DNA from: Tridacna crocea
Lineage: Eukaryota; Mollusca; Bivalvia; Cardiida; Cardiidae
NCBI GenBank assembly: GCA_943736015.1
Contig: OX031060.1
Coordinates: 17,435,501 to 17,499,500 of the forward strand
DNA length: 64,000 bases
Direction of reading: 5' to 3'
Below are positions 1-10,867 of the stretch, piece after piece (within the stretch, counting starts at the first letter, position 1; each line of letters opens with the position of its first letter). Made by a program: the position numbers and the translations under genes. The notes beneath the pieces were generated by a model that saw only the letters and a list, made by a program, of their open reading frames with translations, was not told the origin of the DNA and did no database searches.

Positions 1-250
1 TTTTAAAGATTTTTGCCATTTTTTTTCTTTTTGGTTGCCATGGCAACCAGAGTTATGGATGGTATTCAATCTTTTGAACAACTTTGGTAGAGCTTTACCC
101 AAGGAACATCCCTGCCAAGTTTCATCAAGATTGGCCCAGTGGTTTAGGAGGAGAAGATGTTTAAAGAAATTGTGGACGACGCACGACGCACAACATACAA
201 CGCACGACGGTCGCCGGACATTGAGCACTTTGTGCTGAGGTGAGCTAAAA
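1..250 (+). mobile_element. Helitron/pearl-like element, 3' end (cut by window start)
   Basis: Contains GGTTGCCATGGCAACCAGAG, a run of GACG/CGCACGACG motifs, then hairpin AGCACTTTGTGCT and the terminus GGTGAGCTAAAA. The same 3' module is seen at 33.5-33.8, 47.1-47.3, 49.0-49.3 and 60.1-60.4 kb. Confidence 0.8.
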
Positions 251-263
251 ATAAGTATGGTTT

Positions 264-487
264 TTAACTCATTACCAAACGACATTACTTTAGGTTTGTC
301 CCAATCAAAAGCACTTGCAGACGACGAAATAAAAGTGGCTGAAAATTTGAAAATTGTTTTGTGAAGGGTAGAAAACATTGTCGGAAAAGGAGAAAATGCT
401 GGTTACCAGCATTTTCTTCTTTTCCCGCGATGTTTTCTAAAGGCCTCTTTCTCAGGGTCGTAAAAAGTACCTCGTCCTCATTCGTTA
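264..487 (+). mobile_element. TTAA hairpin element, type A, right end decayed
   Basis: Starts TTAACTCATTACC and has a full hairpin; the final ~25 bp (GTAATGGGTTAA expected) cannot be recognised. It follows the Helitron-like end by 13 bp. Confidence 0.75.
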
Positions 488-1120
488 TATGGATTTCAAA
501 TTATCTCCCCTAACTTCTTTTGACAGGAACATAGAACGGATTGTCAAATACGTAGTTCCTCTCAGATTTTTTTTTTTCCAATTCCTCCCAGCAATTATAG
601 TCTTTCTTGTCCGCGAACAATACTTTCCTTGCAAAGATCTGAATATAAAATTATGTAAATATCATCCGATGCCTTAGACTTTGTTTTTTCATTGGAGCTA
701 AACTGAACTAAATAATGCCACTTTCCAAATCCCCGGTAAAAATAAAAAGGTATATTTAAATGTATTTTAAATTTAAAGGTTTGATTATTCTCAAATTAAG
801 CTTTGCTCTCATTACTTTGAAGATAGATATATCGATCCACGGCTGTTTACAACAAATTTTCACCGACATCTTTTACCGCATCTGGATTTATCCAGCTATT
901 AAATGTATTAAGAAATCCTTGTACATGTAACTCGACAAAGCACTGAAGCTTGTTGTTTCGTTTCCTCGTTCCTAGCACTCACTGAATAAACCCACAAACT
1001 GTTCTCGTCTTTATTGACCTTTTGTGACTCAGCCGCGTAAAATAAACCTGTAATATCAACCAAGGTGACCTGATGTTCAAGGCACAGGTTTCAGGCACTG
1101 TAATCAAAGTTCAAAGTTGC
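488..1120. other. no feature recognised
   Basis: AT-rich sequence with short T and A runs; no conserved motif, hairpin or convincing reading frame seen. Confidence 0.5.
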
Positions 1121-1350
1121 TTAACCCTTTTCCAAACAGCAAATTTTGTACAAGACAAAATTGAAAGCATTTTGCAAATGACGAATTAGCAGTTGCTAAA
1201 AAGACGATTTTTCTATATGCTAGGGTAGAAAACACTGTGGGAAAAGGAGAAAATCCTGGTTACCAGCATTTTCTCCTTTTCCCACAATGTTTTCAAAAAG
1301 GCTTCTATTCCTGACACGTAAAAACCAGGAATTGTTTGGGAAAGAATTAA
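1121..1350 (+). mobile_element. TTAA hairpin element, type B ends with type A hairpin
   Basis: TTAACCCTTTTCCAAAC to TTTGGGAAAGAATTAA; the hairpin has one mismatch (ATCCTGG against CCAGCAT). A mosaic of arm and stem types. Confidence 0.85.
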
Positions 1351-2023
1351 GTAGTGTCAAAAAGATATCTCTCTAATGTAGTTGTTCGGTGTTGTATTTA
1401 AATCGGGAAGAAGCCATGCATAAAGGAGTGGTCTCAAGTAACAGGCCCTAAAGTGCGATGCCAGAGGAAGCTCTCACATCAGTCACAATAATGGTAACTA
1501 AACAAGGACGAAAGAGAAACGCAGGGTACCATACGAGATATTGAACAAGCTTTGAGTCTCCATACGCAGTCAGTCACTACTTTATTCACTGAGGATGGGA
1601 TAATGTCATTAAGAAGCCATTTTCTAATTTCCTTTTGGCAACACTGAAATGAAATTTCGTCAAAATATTCAAAACTGATCAGTAGTAAACATAAAATAAT
1701 AACTTAGAATTCTCAATAAACTTATACACCTCTAAACTACCTTGAAAGGTTACACTGCGTTTCTTTTTCGTCCTAGTATATTATCAACATGATAAATTAT
1801 GGGAGAAAAAACAAAATTACAACATAATGTAAGTATCAACAATTTAATTTTTTTCATGAATATTTCTGCACATGTCAAAACATCAAAAAACAAAACATTG
1901 TATCTTATTAAAAATGAGCGTAACCTAAATAATATCCATGCAAGTATTCATTTCGCTCCTTTCACACAACCATACTTCTGCAGATAAACTTCTCTAGTGC
2001 TTTTACAGCCCACATAATTGGAG
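1351..2023. other. no feature recognised
   Basis: Slightly GC-richer start (1400-1560), but no frame or splice pattern I can support. Confidence 0.5.
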
Positions 2024-2276
2024 TGTAACACGCGAAAAGGTGCATTCGGACATTTACGTAAAGTGTCATCTCCAATTAGCCTGCGCAGTCCGCGCAGGCT
2101 AATCGGAGACGGCACTTTACGACTATATTAGATTTTGTGTTACAGCAGACGTGTGTAAAACAAAAAAATCACATAAAATCGGAAAGTGTCCTTTTGGATT
2201 AGCCTGTGCGGACTGCACACGCTGATCCGAGACGACACTTTACGCAAATGTCCGAATGACCCTTTTCGCGTGTTGC
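2024..2276. mobile_element. foldback MITE with 44-bp inverted ends and two inner hairpins
   Basis: Ends TGTAACACGCGAAAAGG and the inverse of CCTTTTCGCGTGTTGCA, continuing to GTAAAGTGTC with few mismatches. Inside are the hairpin AGCCTGCGCAGTCCGCGCAG and a second GTGCGGACTGCACACGCTGA. I know such stems from several bivalve genomes. Confidence 0.8.
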
Positions 2277-2396
2277 AAGCCATATATGTCAAGATAAGGC
2301 TGCATAATCTGGCCCTTCACTTACCCAGTCTGACAGTACGAAAATGACAATGCAATAATTTAGTGGTATTATTGACTACAAAATGTACATTTCATT

Positions 2397-2610
2397 TCAC
2401 CCTTTACCAAACAATCCTAGAGTTTTAAAAAACTATGTGAAGATGGCTTTTGAAAACACTGAGAGAAAAGGAGAAAATGCTGGTAACCAGCATTTTCTCC
2501 TTTCCCCACAATGTTTTCTACCTTTTCACATACAATCCCCATCGTTTCAGCCATGTTTTATAAATTTTGGTAAAACTGATAGCTGAATTCTGTCAGCTGG
2601 TACAGGGTTA
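2397..2610 (-). mobile_element. TTAA hairpin element, decayed
   Basis: The hairpin is almost intact (CTGGTAACCAG tip) but both TTAA ends and most of the long arm have drifted. Confidence 0.65.
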
Positions 2611-2671
2611 CTTTGACCTCCAAGCATTTGCAACATTATACAATTTATTGCCTGCATAATATAAAGACCAA

Positions 2672-2897
2672 TTAACCCTTTCCCAAACGATAAATTTTAG
2701 ACTTCCAAACTCAAAGAGTTTGCAGACGACAATTTCAAATTTGATAAAAATGGCAGAGAGTTCCCCAAATGGGTAGAAAATACTGTGGGAAAAGGAGAAA
2801 TTGCTCGTTACGAGCAATTTCTCCTTTTTCCACAGTGTTTTCAAAAGACTTGTACTGCACACTCGTAAAAACAAGGGCTTGTTTGGGAAAGGGTTAA
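2672..2897 (+). mobile_element. TTAA hairpin element, type B
   Basis: Type B throughout: CCTTTCCCAAAC end, stem ATTGCTCGTTACGAGCAAT, end GTTTGGGAAAGGGTTAA. The long arm lacks AATAAA. Confidence 0.92.
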
Positions 2898-3031
2898 CAA
2901 TAATATACAGTTCATATAGCCTTGAAGTGCTGAATTAATTGAATCTACCATTACATGAAAATAAAACAGTTATGGTACTTAAGTTTCAAGGTTGTTTTAG
3001 CCAGTATATCTTACCAAGTAGCAGGCAGTAT

Positions 3032-3085
3032 AGATGCAAGATCAGACTGAATGATCAGTGCAGTCTGATCTTCCATCTACAATCT
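3032..3085. repeat. GATCAGACTG hairpin repeat, short copy
   Basis: AAGATCAGACTG and CAGTCTGATCTT surround AATGATCAGTG. Confidence 0.5.
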
Positions 3086-3239
3086 CTGAAAAAGCAAATT
3101 AAGTAAGGTCCAGCACTTTAAAGTTCAATATCAAAAAGTAAATATCCATCTATCCTATTACAGTACATTGAAGAATCTCACATCTATTTAGAGCATGACT
3201 AATTACAGATCATACCAATTTAAGACCAAAACCGGTATT

Positions 3240-3469
3240 TTAACTCTTTACCAAATGACAAATTTATAGATTGGTCCAAATTGAGAGCATTTGCAGATGA
3301 CAAAATAAACGTGACTGAAAAATAGAAATTTGTTCTGGGCAAGCGTAAACAACACTGTGGGAAAAGGAGAAAATGCTGGTTACCAGCATTTTCTCCTTTT
3401 CCCACAATGTTTTCAAAAGGCTTCTTTCTCAGGGTCGTCAAAAGTAGGGATTGTGTGGTAATGGGTTAA
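3240..3469 (+). mobile_element. TTAA hairpin element, type A
   Basis: Complete. First member of the tandemly duplicated segment. Confidence 0.92.
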
Positions 3470-3536
3470 GAATCTCACATCTATTTTAGAGCTTGACTAA
3501 TTACAGATCATACCCAGTTCAGCCCAAAACCAGTAT

Positions 3537-3733
3537 TTGAACTCTTTACCAAACAACGAATTTATAGAGTGGTCCAAATTGAAAGCATTTGCAGACGACA
3601 AAAAGTCGAAGCTTGATTTGGGAAAGGTTGAAAACATTGTGGGAAAAGCATTTTCTCCTTTTCCCAGAATGTTTTCAAACGGCTTCTACCACAGGGTCGT
3701 TGAAAGTCGTCATTGTGTGGTAAATGGTAAATT
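3537..3733 (+). mobile_element. TTAA hairpin element, type A, hairpin arm lost
   Basis: Reads GGGAAAAGCATTTTCTCC: the left stem between GGGAAAAG and the tip is deleted. Start TTGA instead of TTAA. Second member of the tandem segment. Confidence 0.8.
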
Positions 3734-3803
3734 GACAAATAAACAGGTGATAAATTCGTTGAACTTTTTTTTAAAAGACAGTTTTACCATTATTTCAGTT
3801 ATA

Positions 3804-4032
3804 TTACATTTACTAGACAACAACATTCTAGACTCTTCCAAATTCAAAGCATTAGCAGACAACAAAAGGGAAGTAACTAAAAATTTTAAAAATTGTTTTG
3901 GGAAGAGTAGGAAACATTGAGGGAAAAGGAGAAAATGCTGGTTCTCAGCATTTTCTCCTTTTCCCACATGGTTTTCAAAAGGCTTCTTTCACAGATTCGT
4001 AAAAAGCATGGATTGTTTGGCAAAAAGTTTAA
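3804..4032 (+). mobile_element. TTAA hairpin element, type A, drifted ends
   Basis: The stem tip is altered to GGTTCTCAGC; the left TTAA is now TTAC. Confidence 0.8.
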
Positions 4033-4112
4033 GCAATCGTCCACAGTTTCATGTATTGTCCTTGGTTTTACTTGTACCAGGTTAGGACTCCCAAGATGTC
4101 TTGCTCAGGATA

Positions 4113-4341
4113 TTAACCCTTTCCCAAACAATCCCTGGTTTTTACGGGTCTGGAATAGTAGCCTTTTGAAAACATTGTGGGAAAAGGAGAAAATGCTGGT
4201 AACCAGCATTTTCTCCTTTTCCCACAATGTTTTCTATCCTATCATAGACAGAAATCATCTTTTCAGCAAGAGTTGAATTGTCGTCTGCAAATGCTTTCAA
4301 TTTGGTCTAGTCCAAAAGTTTGTCGTCTGGGAAAGGGTTAA
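4113..4341 (-). mobile_element. TTAA hairpin element, type B ends with type A hairpin
   Basis: Complete; TTAACCCTTTCCCAAAC and CTGGGAAAGGGTTAA ends flank an A-type CTGGTAACCAG stem. Confidence 0.92.
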
Positions 4342-4370
4342 CCATAAAAAAAATTGCATCAGGTGAGGCT

Positions 4371-4599
4371 TTGACTCATTACCAAACGGCAAAATTTTAG
4401 GCTTGTCCAAATTGAACGCATTTGCAGACGACGAAATAAAAGTGACTGAAAATTTGAAATTTGTTTTGTGAAGGGTAGAAAACACTGTGGGAAAAGGCGA
4501 AAATGCTGATTATAAGCATTTTCTCCTTTTCCCACAATATTTTCTACAGGCTTCTTTCTCAGGGGCATCAAAAGTAGGGATTGTGTGGTAATGGGTTAA
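4371..4599 (+). mobile_element. TTAA hairpin element, type A
   Basis: Left target is TTGA. The hairpin tip GCTGATTATAAGC shows drift on both sides. Confidence 0.9.
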
Positions 4600-4781
4600 G
4601 CTATGGCCTCCAGGTTATGAATTCTAGACCTAGCCATACAGAATCCCACATGGGATAAAGAAAGATTAAGTAAATGCCCTTTCTGAACCATAAAATGAAA
4701 ATATCAAGAGAAAAGGAACCATCACCAGTTCTGAACCTCTTCCTATTTCCCCTTTCAAACCATTCCTACTTAATAGGCATA

Positions 4782-4992
4782 TTAACCCTTTCCCAAACAA
4801 GCCCTGGTTTTTACCCGTCTGCAGTAAAAGTCTTTTTAAAAAACACTGTGGGAAAAGGAGAAATTTCTCCTTTTCCCAGTGTTTTCTACCATTTTTGAGA
4901 ACTTTCTGGCTTTTTCTCCAAATCTAAAATTGTCGTCTGCAAACTCTTTTGGTTTGGAAGAGTCCAAAATTTGTCGTTTTAGAAAGGGTTAA
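4782..4992 (-). mobile_element. TTAA hairpin element, type B, palindrome centre deleted
   Basis: Reads GGAGAAATTTCTCC where a full copy has about 17 bp more (TTGCTCGTAACGAGCAA). The loss is symmetrical about the hairpin axis. Confidence 0.9.
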
Positions 4993-5048
4993 AGCCATAC
5001 TTTAACAGCTGTGTATAAGTATGGAGTGCTAATATAAAAGAACTAACA

Positions 5049-5282
5049 TTATACATGTACCACACAATCCTAGGTTTTAACGACCAACAGCTACAGTAGA
5101 ACACTTTTGGAAACCATTGCAGGAGAAGGAGAAAATGATGGTAAACAGCATTTTCTTCATTTCCCACAATATTTTCTTCCCTACCAGGAACAAATTTGAA
5201 CTTTTTAGTTACATTGAATTTGTCATCTGCAAAAGCTTTCAATTTGGAGGAGTTAAATATTTTGTGTTTGGTAAAGAGTTAA
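5049..5282 (-). mobile_element. TTAA hairpin element, divergent type A
   Basis: Hairpin partly degraded (ATGATGGTAAACAGCAT). Its right TTAA (5279-5282) is also the left TTAA of the next copy. Confidence 0.85.
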
Positions 5283-5507
5283 CTCATTAACAAACGACAA
5301 AATTTTAGGTTTGCTCCAATCGAATGCATTTGCAGATTTCAAAATAAAAGTGACCAAAAATTTGAAATTTGTTTAGTGAAGGGTAGAAATCATTGTGGGA
5401 AAAGGAGAAAATACTGGTATCCAGCATTTTCTTCTTTTCCCACAATGTTTTCTAAAGGCTTCTTTCTCAGGGACGTCAAAAGTAGGGATTGTGTGGCAAT
5501 GGGTTAA
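5279..5507 (+). mobile_element. TTAA hairpin element, type A, shares TTAA with neighbour
   Basis: Inverted relative to 5049-5282. The single TTAA between them shows insertion at the end of an existing copy. Confidence 0.9.
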
Positions 5508-5610
5508 GAGACAGTATAACGAGGATCTACATTGTCAAAATTTTGTCCAATATTCTTGCTGCTTTAACATAATGACAAATACAACAGTCTCAATAGTAGG
5601 CCCCTTTCAG

Positions 5611-5839
5611 TTAACTCTTTACCAAACAACAAAATCTTGGACTGGTCCGAAATCAAAGCATTTGCAGACGACATTATAACTATGACTCAAAAATTGACAA
5701 TTGTTTCGGGAAGGGTAGAAAACATTGTGGGAAAAGGAGAAAATGCTGGTTACCAGCATTTTCTCCTTTTCCTACAATGTTTTCAAAAGGCTTCTTTCTC
5801 AGGGTCGTTAAAAGTCGGGTTTGTGTGGTAATGGGTTAA
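5611..5839 (+). mobile_element. TTAA hairpin element, type A
   Basis: Complete. The long arm reads GACGACATTATAACTATGAC, so the AATAAA is lost. Confidence 0.92.
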
Positions 5840-5935
5840 CCCTATACCACAATGATTCCAGTGATCAATGTTTTCTACTTGTCAAGAGACTATCTATTGC
5901 ACAAGTCACATTTAATTTCTTGTATGCAAATGTGA

Positions 5936-6040
5936 CCAGTCACGAAAAAAGGGACCATCTGGGAACTGCGAAGTCTCAACCCTGGTCAGACTACGAAAAT
6001 CGCACAGGCTGACTGGGGTCGACACTTTTCGCTTCTTTGC
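5936..6040. repeat. decayed relative of the GACTGCGCAGGCTGA foldback family
   Basis: Contains GTCAGACTACGAAAATCGCACAGGCTGACTGGGGTCGACACTTTTCGC in decayed form. Only about 100 bp is recognisable. Confidence 0.4.
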
Positions 6041-6186
6041 TATTTTCTTTATGAAATGAGATTATTCTTCCTTGTTATACAATCATTTTTAAACTATCAA
6101 CTTAGATTGACCTGCACTATCTTTGATCTGTTTTCATCTAACTGATGTACAAAATTCCCAGATTGTTGCTTTTTGCATGATAGGTC

Positions 6187-6241
6187 ACAAATGCTTTCAA
6201 TTTGGAACAGTCCAATGTTTTATCATTGGGTAAAGAGTAAA
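6187..6241 (-). repeat. TTAA hairpin element, terminal fragment
   Basis: Only AAATGCTTTCAATTTGGA through GGGTAAAGAGTAAA. Confidence 0.55.
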
Positions 6242-6560
6242 CTTGAGCAATGTAAATGAAGGCTAATGTTTAACAGCAGTAAAGTCACACACAGAGTGCT
6301 AAATATCACACAGCTAGACTACTTGAAAACTGCTTTTTCATCTTACAGTAGAGACTTTGAAAACATTTTGACAAAAAATCTCATACGGCCTATTTGATTC
6401 CTTTTACTCAATGCTTTCCTTCGTTTTCATACCTTTTAAGCCATAATTTATGTCAATAAGCCAGTATACTTTATGACCATTCTCTTAGTCACCTGCTGAT
6501 GAAGTATTCTAGTGAGCTAAATGTAAAAGACCACTTCAGAAGGAAGAAAGAGACCTGGAC

Positions 6561-6766
6561 CTGTATTCACCTATCATTCTTGAGAATATTCTTAGTCTAA
6601 TTCTCCAAGGTTTTCTTTATTAAGTAACACAACTTCTGATTGGCTAAACAGAATGGTTTAGCCAATCAGACTCGGATTAGCCAATCAGAAGTTCTGTTAC
6701 TTTCACTGTCAGAAAATCTTGAAGAATAAGACAAAGAACGTTCTTAAGAATGGTTGGTGAATACAG
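6561..6766. mobile_element. foldback MITE, CTGTATTCACC ends with CCAATCAG stem
   Basis: Left arm CTGTATTCACCTATCATTCTTGAG..., right arm its inverse ending GGTTGGTGAATACAG. The central stem TTCTGATTGGCTAAAC is paired, with an extra partial stem repeat (GGATTAGCCAATCAGAAG). Confidence 0.78.
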
Positions 6767-6906
6767 AACCTGATCACTCCATTTTTAAGGCCTATTATGT
6801 GAAAATATCTAAATAATATTAATGTACATCTATGATTAGACTGCATGTTTTGTGCAAACTGATCTTGCATCTCCACTGTCTACAAAATCGCTAAAACTTT
6901 TCAGTG

Positions 6907-7114
6907 TTTTTACCAAACAACAAATTTATAGACTGGTCTAAATTCAAGGCATTTGCAGAAGACAAAATCAATATGACTTAAAAATTCAAATTTAATTCAG
7001 GAAGAGTAGATAACACTGTGGGAAAAGGGAGAAAGGCTGGTTACCAGCATGTTCTCCCTTTCCTACAATGTTTTCAAAAGGCTTTTTCATGAAAAATCAG
7101 GATTGTGTGGTTAA
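6907..7114 (+). mobile_element. TTAA hairpin element, type A, shortened
   Basis: Left end reduced to TTTTTACC. The stem has lost complementarity at GAAAGGCTGG/CCAGCATGTTC. Confidence 0.78.
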
Positions 7115-7255
7115 AGTATCACATGAGTTTCAGAAAAATAAGGTGTAGAACACAAGAATAAAATTTTTTGGAACATCATGAAAGATATTAAATGCAGAAA
7201 AAGACAACCCACACACTAGAAAAAATTATAATAATGGGCTTCAATTCATCTCCAG

Positions 7256-7490
7256 TTAACTCAATACCAAATGACAATATTTTGGGCTTTTCCAAATCAA
7301 AAGCATTTACAGATGACAAAACAAAAGTGACTGATAATTTGAAATTTGTTCTGTGAAGGGTAGAAAACATTGTGGGAAATCGAGAAATTGCTGGTAACCA
7401 GCATTTTCTCCTTTTCCAACAATTCTTTCTAAAAGCTTTTTTCTCAGGGCCGTTGAAATGAAAGTCTAAAAATTTGTCATCTGGTGCAAA
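7256..7490 (+). mobile_element. TTAA hairpin element with long-arm sequence at both ends
   Basis: The right end is not the usual short-arm end but TCTAAAAATTTGTCATCTGG, the inverse of a long-arm end. This suggests recombination between two copies. Confidence 0.7.
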
Positions 7491-7835
7491 CTTAGAACAT
7501 TGTATAAAGACAAGATAAATTGCATAGGATGGCTTGTTTCTCTGACTGCTTTCCCTCTGTCATTTCTTTAATTCTAATACCTTGAATTGTATCGACAAAG
7601 ATTATCTTCGACAAACTCAATACCAAGGTAATAGGATGTAACTGCGTCCATTGAAATAAAATTTGAGACCAAACTTCCAAATGTTATATGTTATACATAA
7701 ATGCAACATTAACCTAAAGCAAAAACCTCTTCTCTCAGAATATTGTAAGTAGAATATTTTAATTTTGTAAATTATAGAGAACTATTCATTAACAAGAAAG
7801 TCTGGACACTAAATTACATCTCTATTAATCTCAAT

Positions 7836-8064
7836 TTAACCCATTACACACAATCCCTACTTTTGACGACCCCAATGAAAGAAGCCTGTAGAAAACATCG
7901 TGGGAAATGGAGAAAATGCTGGTAACCAGCATTTTCTCCTTTTCCCACAATGTTTTCTACCCTTCACAAAACAATTTTCAAATTTTCAGTCACTTTTATT
8001 TTGTTGTCTGCAAATGCTGTCAAGTTGAACCAGTCTATAATTTTCTTGTGTGGTAAAGAGTTAA
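7836..8064 (-). mobile_element. TTAA hairpin element, type A
   Basis: Complete; GTGTGGTAAAGAG right end. Confidence 0.92.
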
Positions 8065-8196
8065 AGCAAACAAATGCCCATTATAACGCCATTTCCCTCA
8101 TTTTTTTTTCTTTTACAAAGAACTATTGGTAGAACACGTAAATACAGTGCTAGAGTAACAAACAGCCTGTAGAGAGACAGTATCACAGTCTGCAAT

Positions 8197-8275
8197 AATT
8201 CTCTACCAAAAACCAAAATTTAGACTTGTCCAAACTGAAAGTATCTGCATACAACAAATACAAGATAGCCCAAAC
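8197..8275 (+). repeat. TTAA hairpin element, long-arm fragment
   Basis: CTCTACCAAAAACCAAAATT, ACTTGTCCAAACTGAAAG; no hairpin. Confidence 0.5.
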
Positions 8276-8339
8276 GAGAAAAAATATTTGGTATTATAGT
8301 TCTGCTACAGAATGAGGTCAATGTAATAAAAGAATATAT

Positions 8340-8490
8340 TTAACTCATTACCAAACAACAATATTTTAGGCTTGTCCAAATCTAAAGCATTTGCAGACCA
8401 ATGTTTTCCACCTTACCCAAGACAAAAATCATCATTTGAGCTTCACATATATGTTGTCTGCAAATGCTTTCCATTTGGTAAAGGGTTCAA
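8340..8490 (+). mobile_element. TTAA hairpin element, hairpin deleted
   Basis: TTAACTCATTACC start, long arm to GCATTTGCAGAC, then a jump to a second, inverted long-arm end. The stem is missing and both termini are of long-arm type. Confidence 0.72.
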
Positions 8491-8565
8491 CTAAATTTCA
8501 AATGCTGGTTTAGACCTTCTTTGTACTAAAAACTTTTCCTTCCTCTCTTACACACATAAAACACG

Positions 8566-8788
8566 TTAACCCATTACCATACAATCCCTACTTTTGACAA
8601 CCTTGAGAAAGAAGCCTTTAGAAATCATTGTGGGAAAAGGAGAAAATGCTAGTACCCATGCTGCTCCTTTTTCCACCTTTCTACCCTTCACAAAATAAAT
8701 GTAAAATTTTCAGTCACTTTTCTTTAGTTGTATGCAAATGCTTTTGATTTGGACAAACCAAAAATTTTGTTGTTTGGTAATGAGTTAA
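8566..8788 (-). mobile_element. TTAA hairpin element, type A, stem decayed
   Basis: Both TTAA ends clear; the hairpin is reduced to AAATGCTAGTACCCATGC. Confidence 0.85.
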
Positions 8789-8841
8789 ATGTTACTAAAC
8801 ATCAGGTTTTGTCTCTGACTATGGTGGGGGACATAGTAGAA

Positions 8842-9716
8842 CAAGAGCTTCGCAAAGCGGCGCATATACGCCCAAAGGGGCTTGTCAGTGAAATGAGTTG
8901 AAATGACGCAGAGTTATGGTTCATGTGCACTGCACTTCTCCATAATGTGTTTTATCGGTGTATGAAGTTGCAAGTTATTAGCTTTTATAGTTTGGAAGTT
9001 ATGGCCTGGACAAAAATTCAAACTGAAAATTAACAAAGGGCAATAAGTAAAAAAATAAAGGTCGCAGAGTTATGGTTCATGTGCAATGCACTTCTCCATA
9101 AAGTGTTCTTTCACTATATGAGGTTGCAAGTTATTAGCTTTTATAGTTTGGAAGTTATGGCCTGGACAAAAATTCAAACTGAAAATTAACAAAGGGCAAT
9201 AACTCAAAAAATAGAAGTCACAGAGTTATGGTTCATGTGCGACGCACTTCTCCACAATGTTATCTATCAGTGTATGAAGTTCAAAGTTAATAGCTTTTAT
9301 AGTTTAGAAGTTATGGCCTGGACAAAAATTCAAACTGAAAATTAACAAAGGGCTGTAACTCAAAAAATAAAAGTGGCAGAGTTATGGTTCTTGTGCACTG
9401 CTCTTCTCCATAATGTGTTCTATCAGTGTATGTAGTTTCAATTTAATACCTTTTATGGTATGGAAGTTATGGCCTGAACAAAAATTCGAAGTGAAAAGTT
9501 GGTTATTTCAGAAATCAAGGGCAGATAATTTTGGAACGGAAACAGCGATAAAAATTCTAAGACCCAGGTGCACAACTAGACATCATGGAGATTCATTGTG
9601 GCAAGTTTCAAATAATTCCGATGAAAACTGTAGGAGGAGTTGCGCACACAAGAAATTGCTAACGGACGGACGGACGACCGGGGGTATAACATAATACGAC
9701 CCTTCGGGCGTATAAA
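8842..9716 (+). mobile_element. Helitron/pearl-like element with four 156-bp core units
   Basis: Starts ACAAGAGC; GCATATACGCCC near the start is repeated inverted as GGGCGTAT at the end, followed by AAAAA. The core is tandem: the phrase CAGAGTTATGGTTC recurs near 8908, 9064, 9220 and 9376, an exact 156-bp step. The tail carries GGACGGACGGACG. Confidence 0.8.
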
Positions 9717-9718
9717 AA

Positions 9719-9837
9719 GGTGAAAATGCTGGTTTTCTGCATTTTCTCCTGTCCCTACAATGTTAATTCTCTTCAAAACTTTTCTTCTCAAGGGTATTTT
9801 CAGGATAGGTCTGTTTGGCGACAGGTTGGCGACAGGT
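9719..9837. repeat. TTAA hairpin element, fragment after a Helitron-like end
   Basis: GAAAATGCTGGTTTTCTGC and TTTTCTCC are recognisable; the ends are not. Confidence 0.45.
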
Positions 9838-10134
9838 AAACGACTGAAGTTGAAGTACAGGGGGGAAACATGTCTGATTATAGAAGTAAATAAAATGGCA
9901 GAATTTTTTATGTGATGAAAATAAAAAATCTGTTTAAATAATCCTGTAAGTTATCCTACATCTTATCAAAGTAGCCTCCATGGCAGATTTTAACAGATAT
10001 AGAATTCGAAAGGTATTTGAAAACAGTTGTGCATTGTATTTGAAAACATTGTGTTCAATAATGAAACTGTTCTAATTTGGGACTAGTTTTGAATTGGAAT
10101 GCCTTATGCTTGTTAAATGCTCTTTGATCTATTT

Positions 10135-10262
10135 GTCAAAAGATCCTAAGCATGTTTTCTTTCTCCCAATAATGTCTTCTACCCTATCAAGGACTATTAT
10201 CGTCATCTGCAAATATTTTCAATTCAGATGTATCCAAAATTTTTTTGTTTGATATAGAGTAT
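10135..10262 (-). repeat. TTAA hairpin element, half copy
   Basis: From TTTTCTTTCTCCCAATAATG to TTGATATAGAG. Left half absent. Confidence 0.5.
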
Positions 10263-10714
10263 GCAAACTTTGTAAATTCATTTAAATCTATTCATGTTTC
10301 CATGGTAACCTAATGGAAGAAGTGTAACTTTGATCCATAAATATCCAGAATCATTGAAAGAGGTGTTCATGTTGGTGATATTTACAGGGACAAACCAAAA
10401 CATACCACAAAAACATTCATCAAATGTGGCAGCAAGCAATACATGTATATAGTACAGACATCTAAAAAGATAAATTAGCAATTGCTACTCATGCTTCCCT
10501 AAAGTTGCCTTTACTCACAATGTTTTCAAAAGTTTTCACCCATTTCCCATCCTACATTGGCAGGGAAACCAGTGGTCAGTGTAATCTGTATTGTCAAGAA
10601 ACCTGCTTGACAAATACATTTAGTGGCCTTAGATATTTCATCGAGTTCTAAAATCCGATTGTCTTCCATGCATTTCTGTATTTATTGAATTTTTCTAAAG
10701 AAAATTGTATTAAT

Positions 10715-10867
10715 TTAACCCTTTCCAAAACAAGCCCTTGTTTTTCCACAGTGTTTTATGTGTTTTATTCGGATAATTTTCTGCCATTGTTATGAAAGTT
10801 AGAATCGTTGTCTGCAAACCCTTTCAGTTTGAAAGAGTCTAAAATTTGTCATCTGGGGAAGGGTTAC
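10715..10867 (-). mobile_element. TTAA hairpin element, type B, hairpin deleted
   Basis: TTAACCCTTTCCAAAAC and GGGGAAGGGTTAC ends; only TTTTCCACAGTGTTTT remains of the stem. Confidence 0.78.

Larger units (their letters stand above)
3172..3733 (+). repeat. tandem duplication (~297 bp) including a TTAA hairpin element
   Basis: AATCTCACATCTATTTAGAGC and the following ~65 bp recur at 3470, each time leading into a TTAA hairpin copy. The flank was duplicated with the element, not by separate insertions. Confidence 0.75.
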
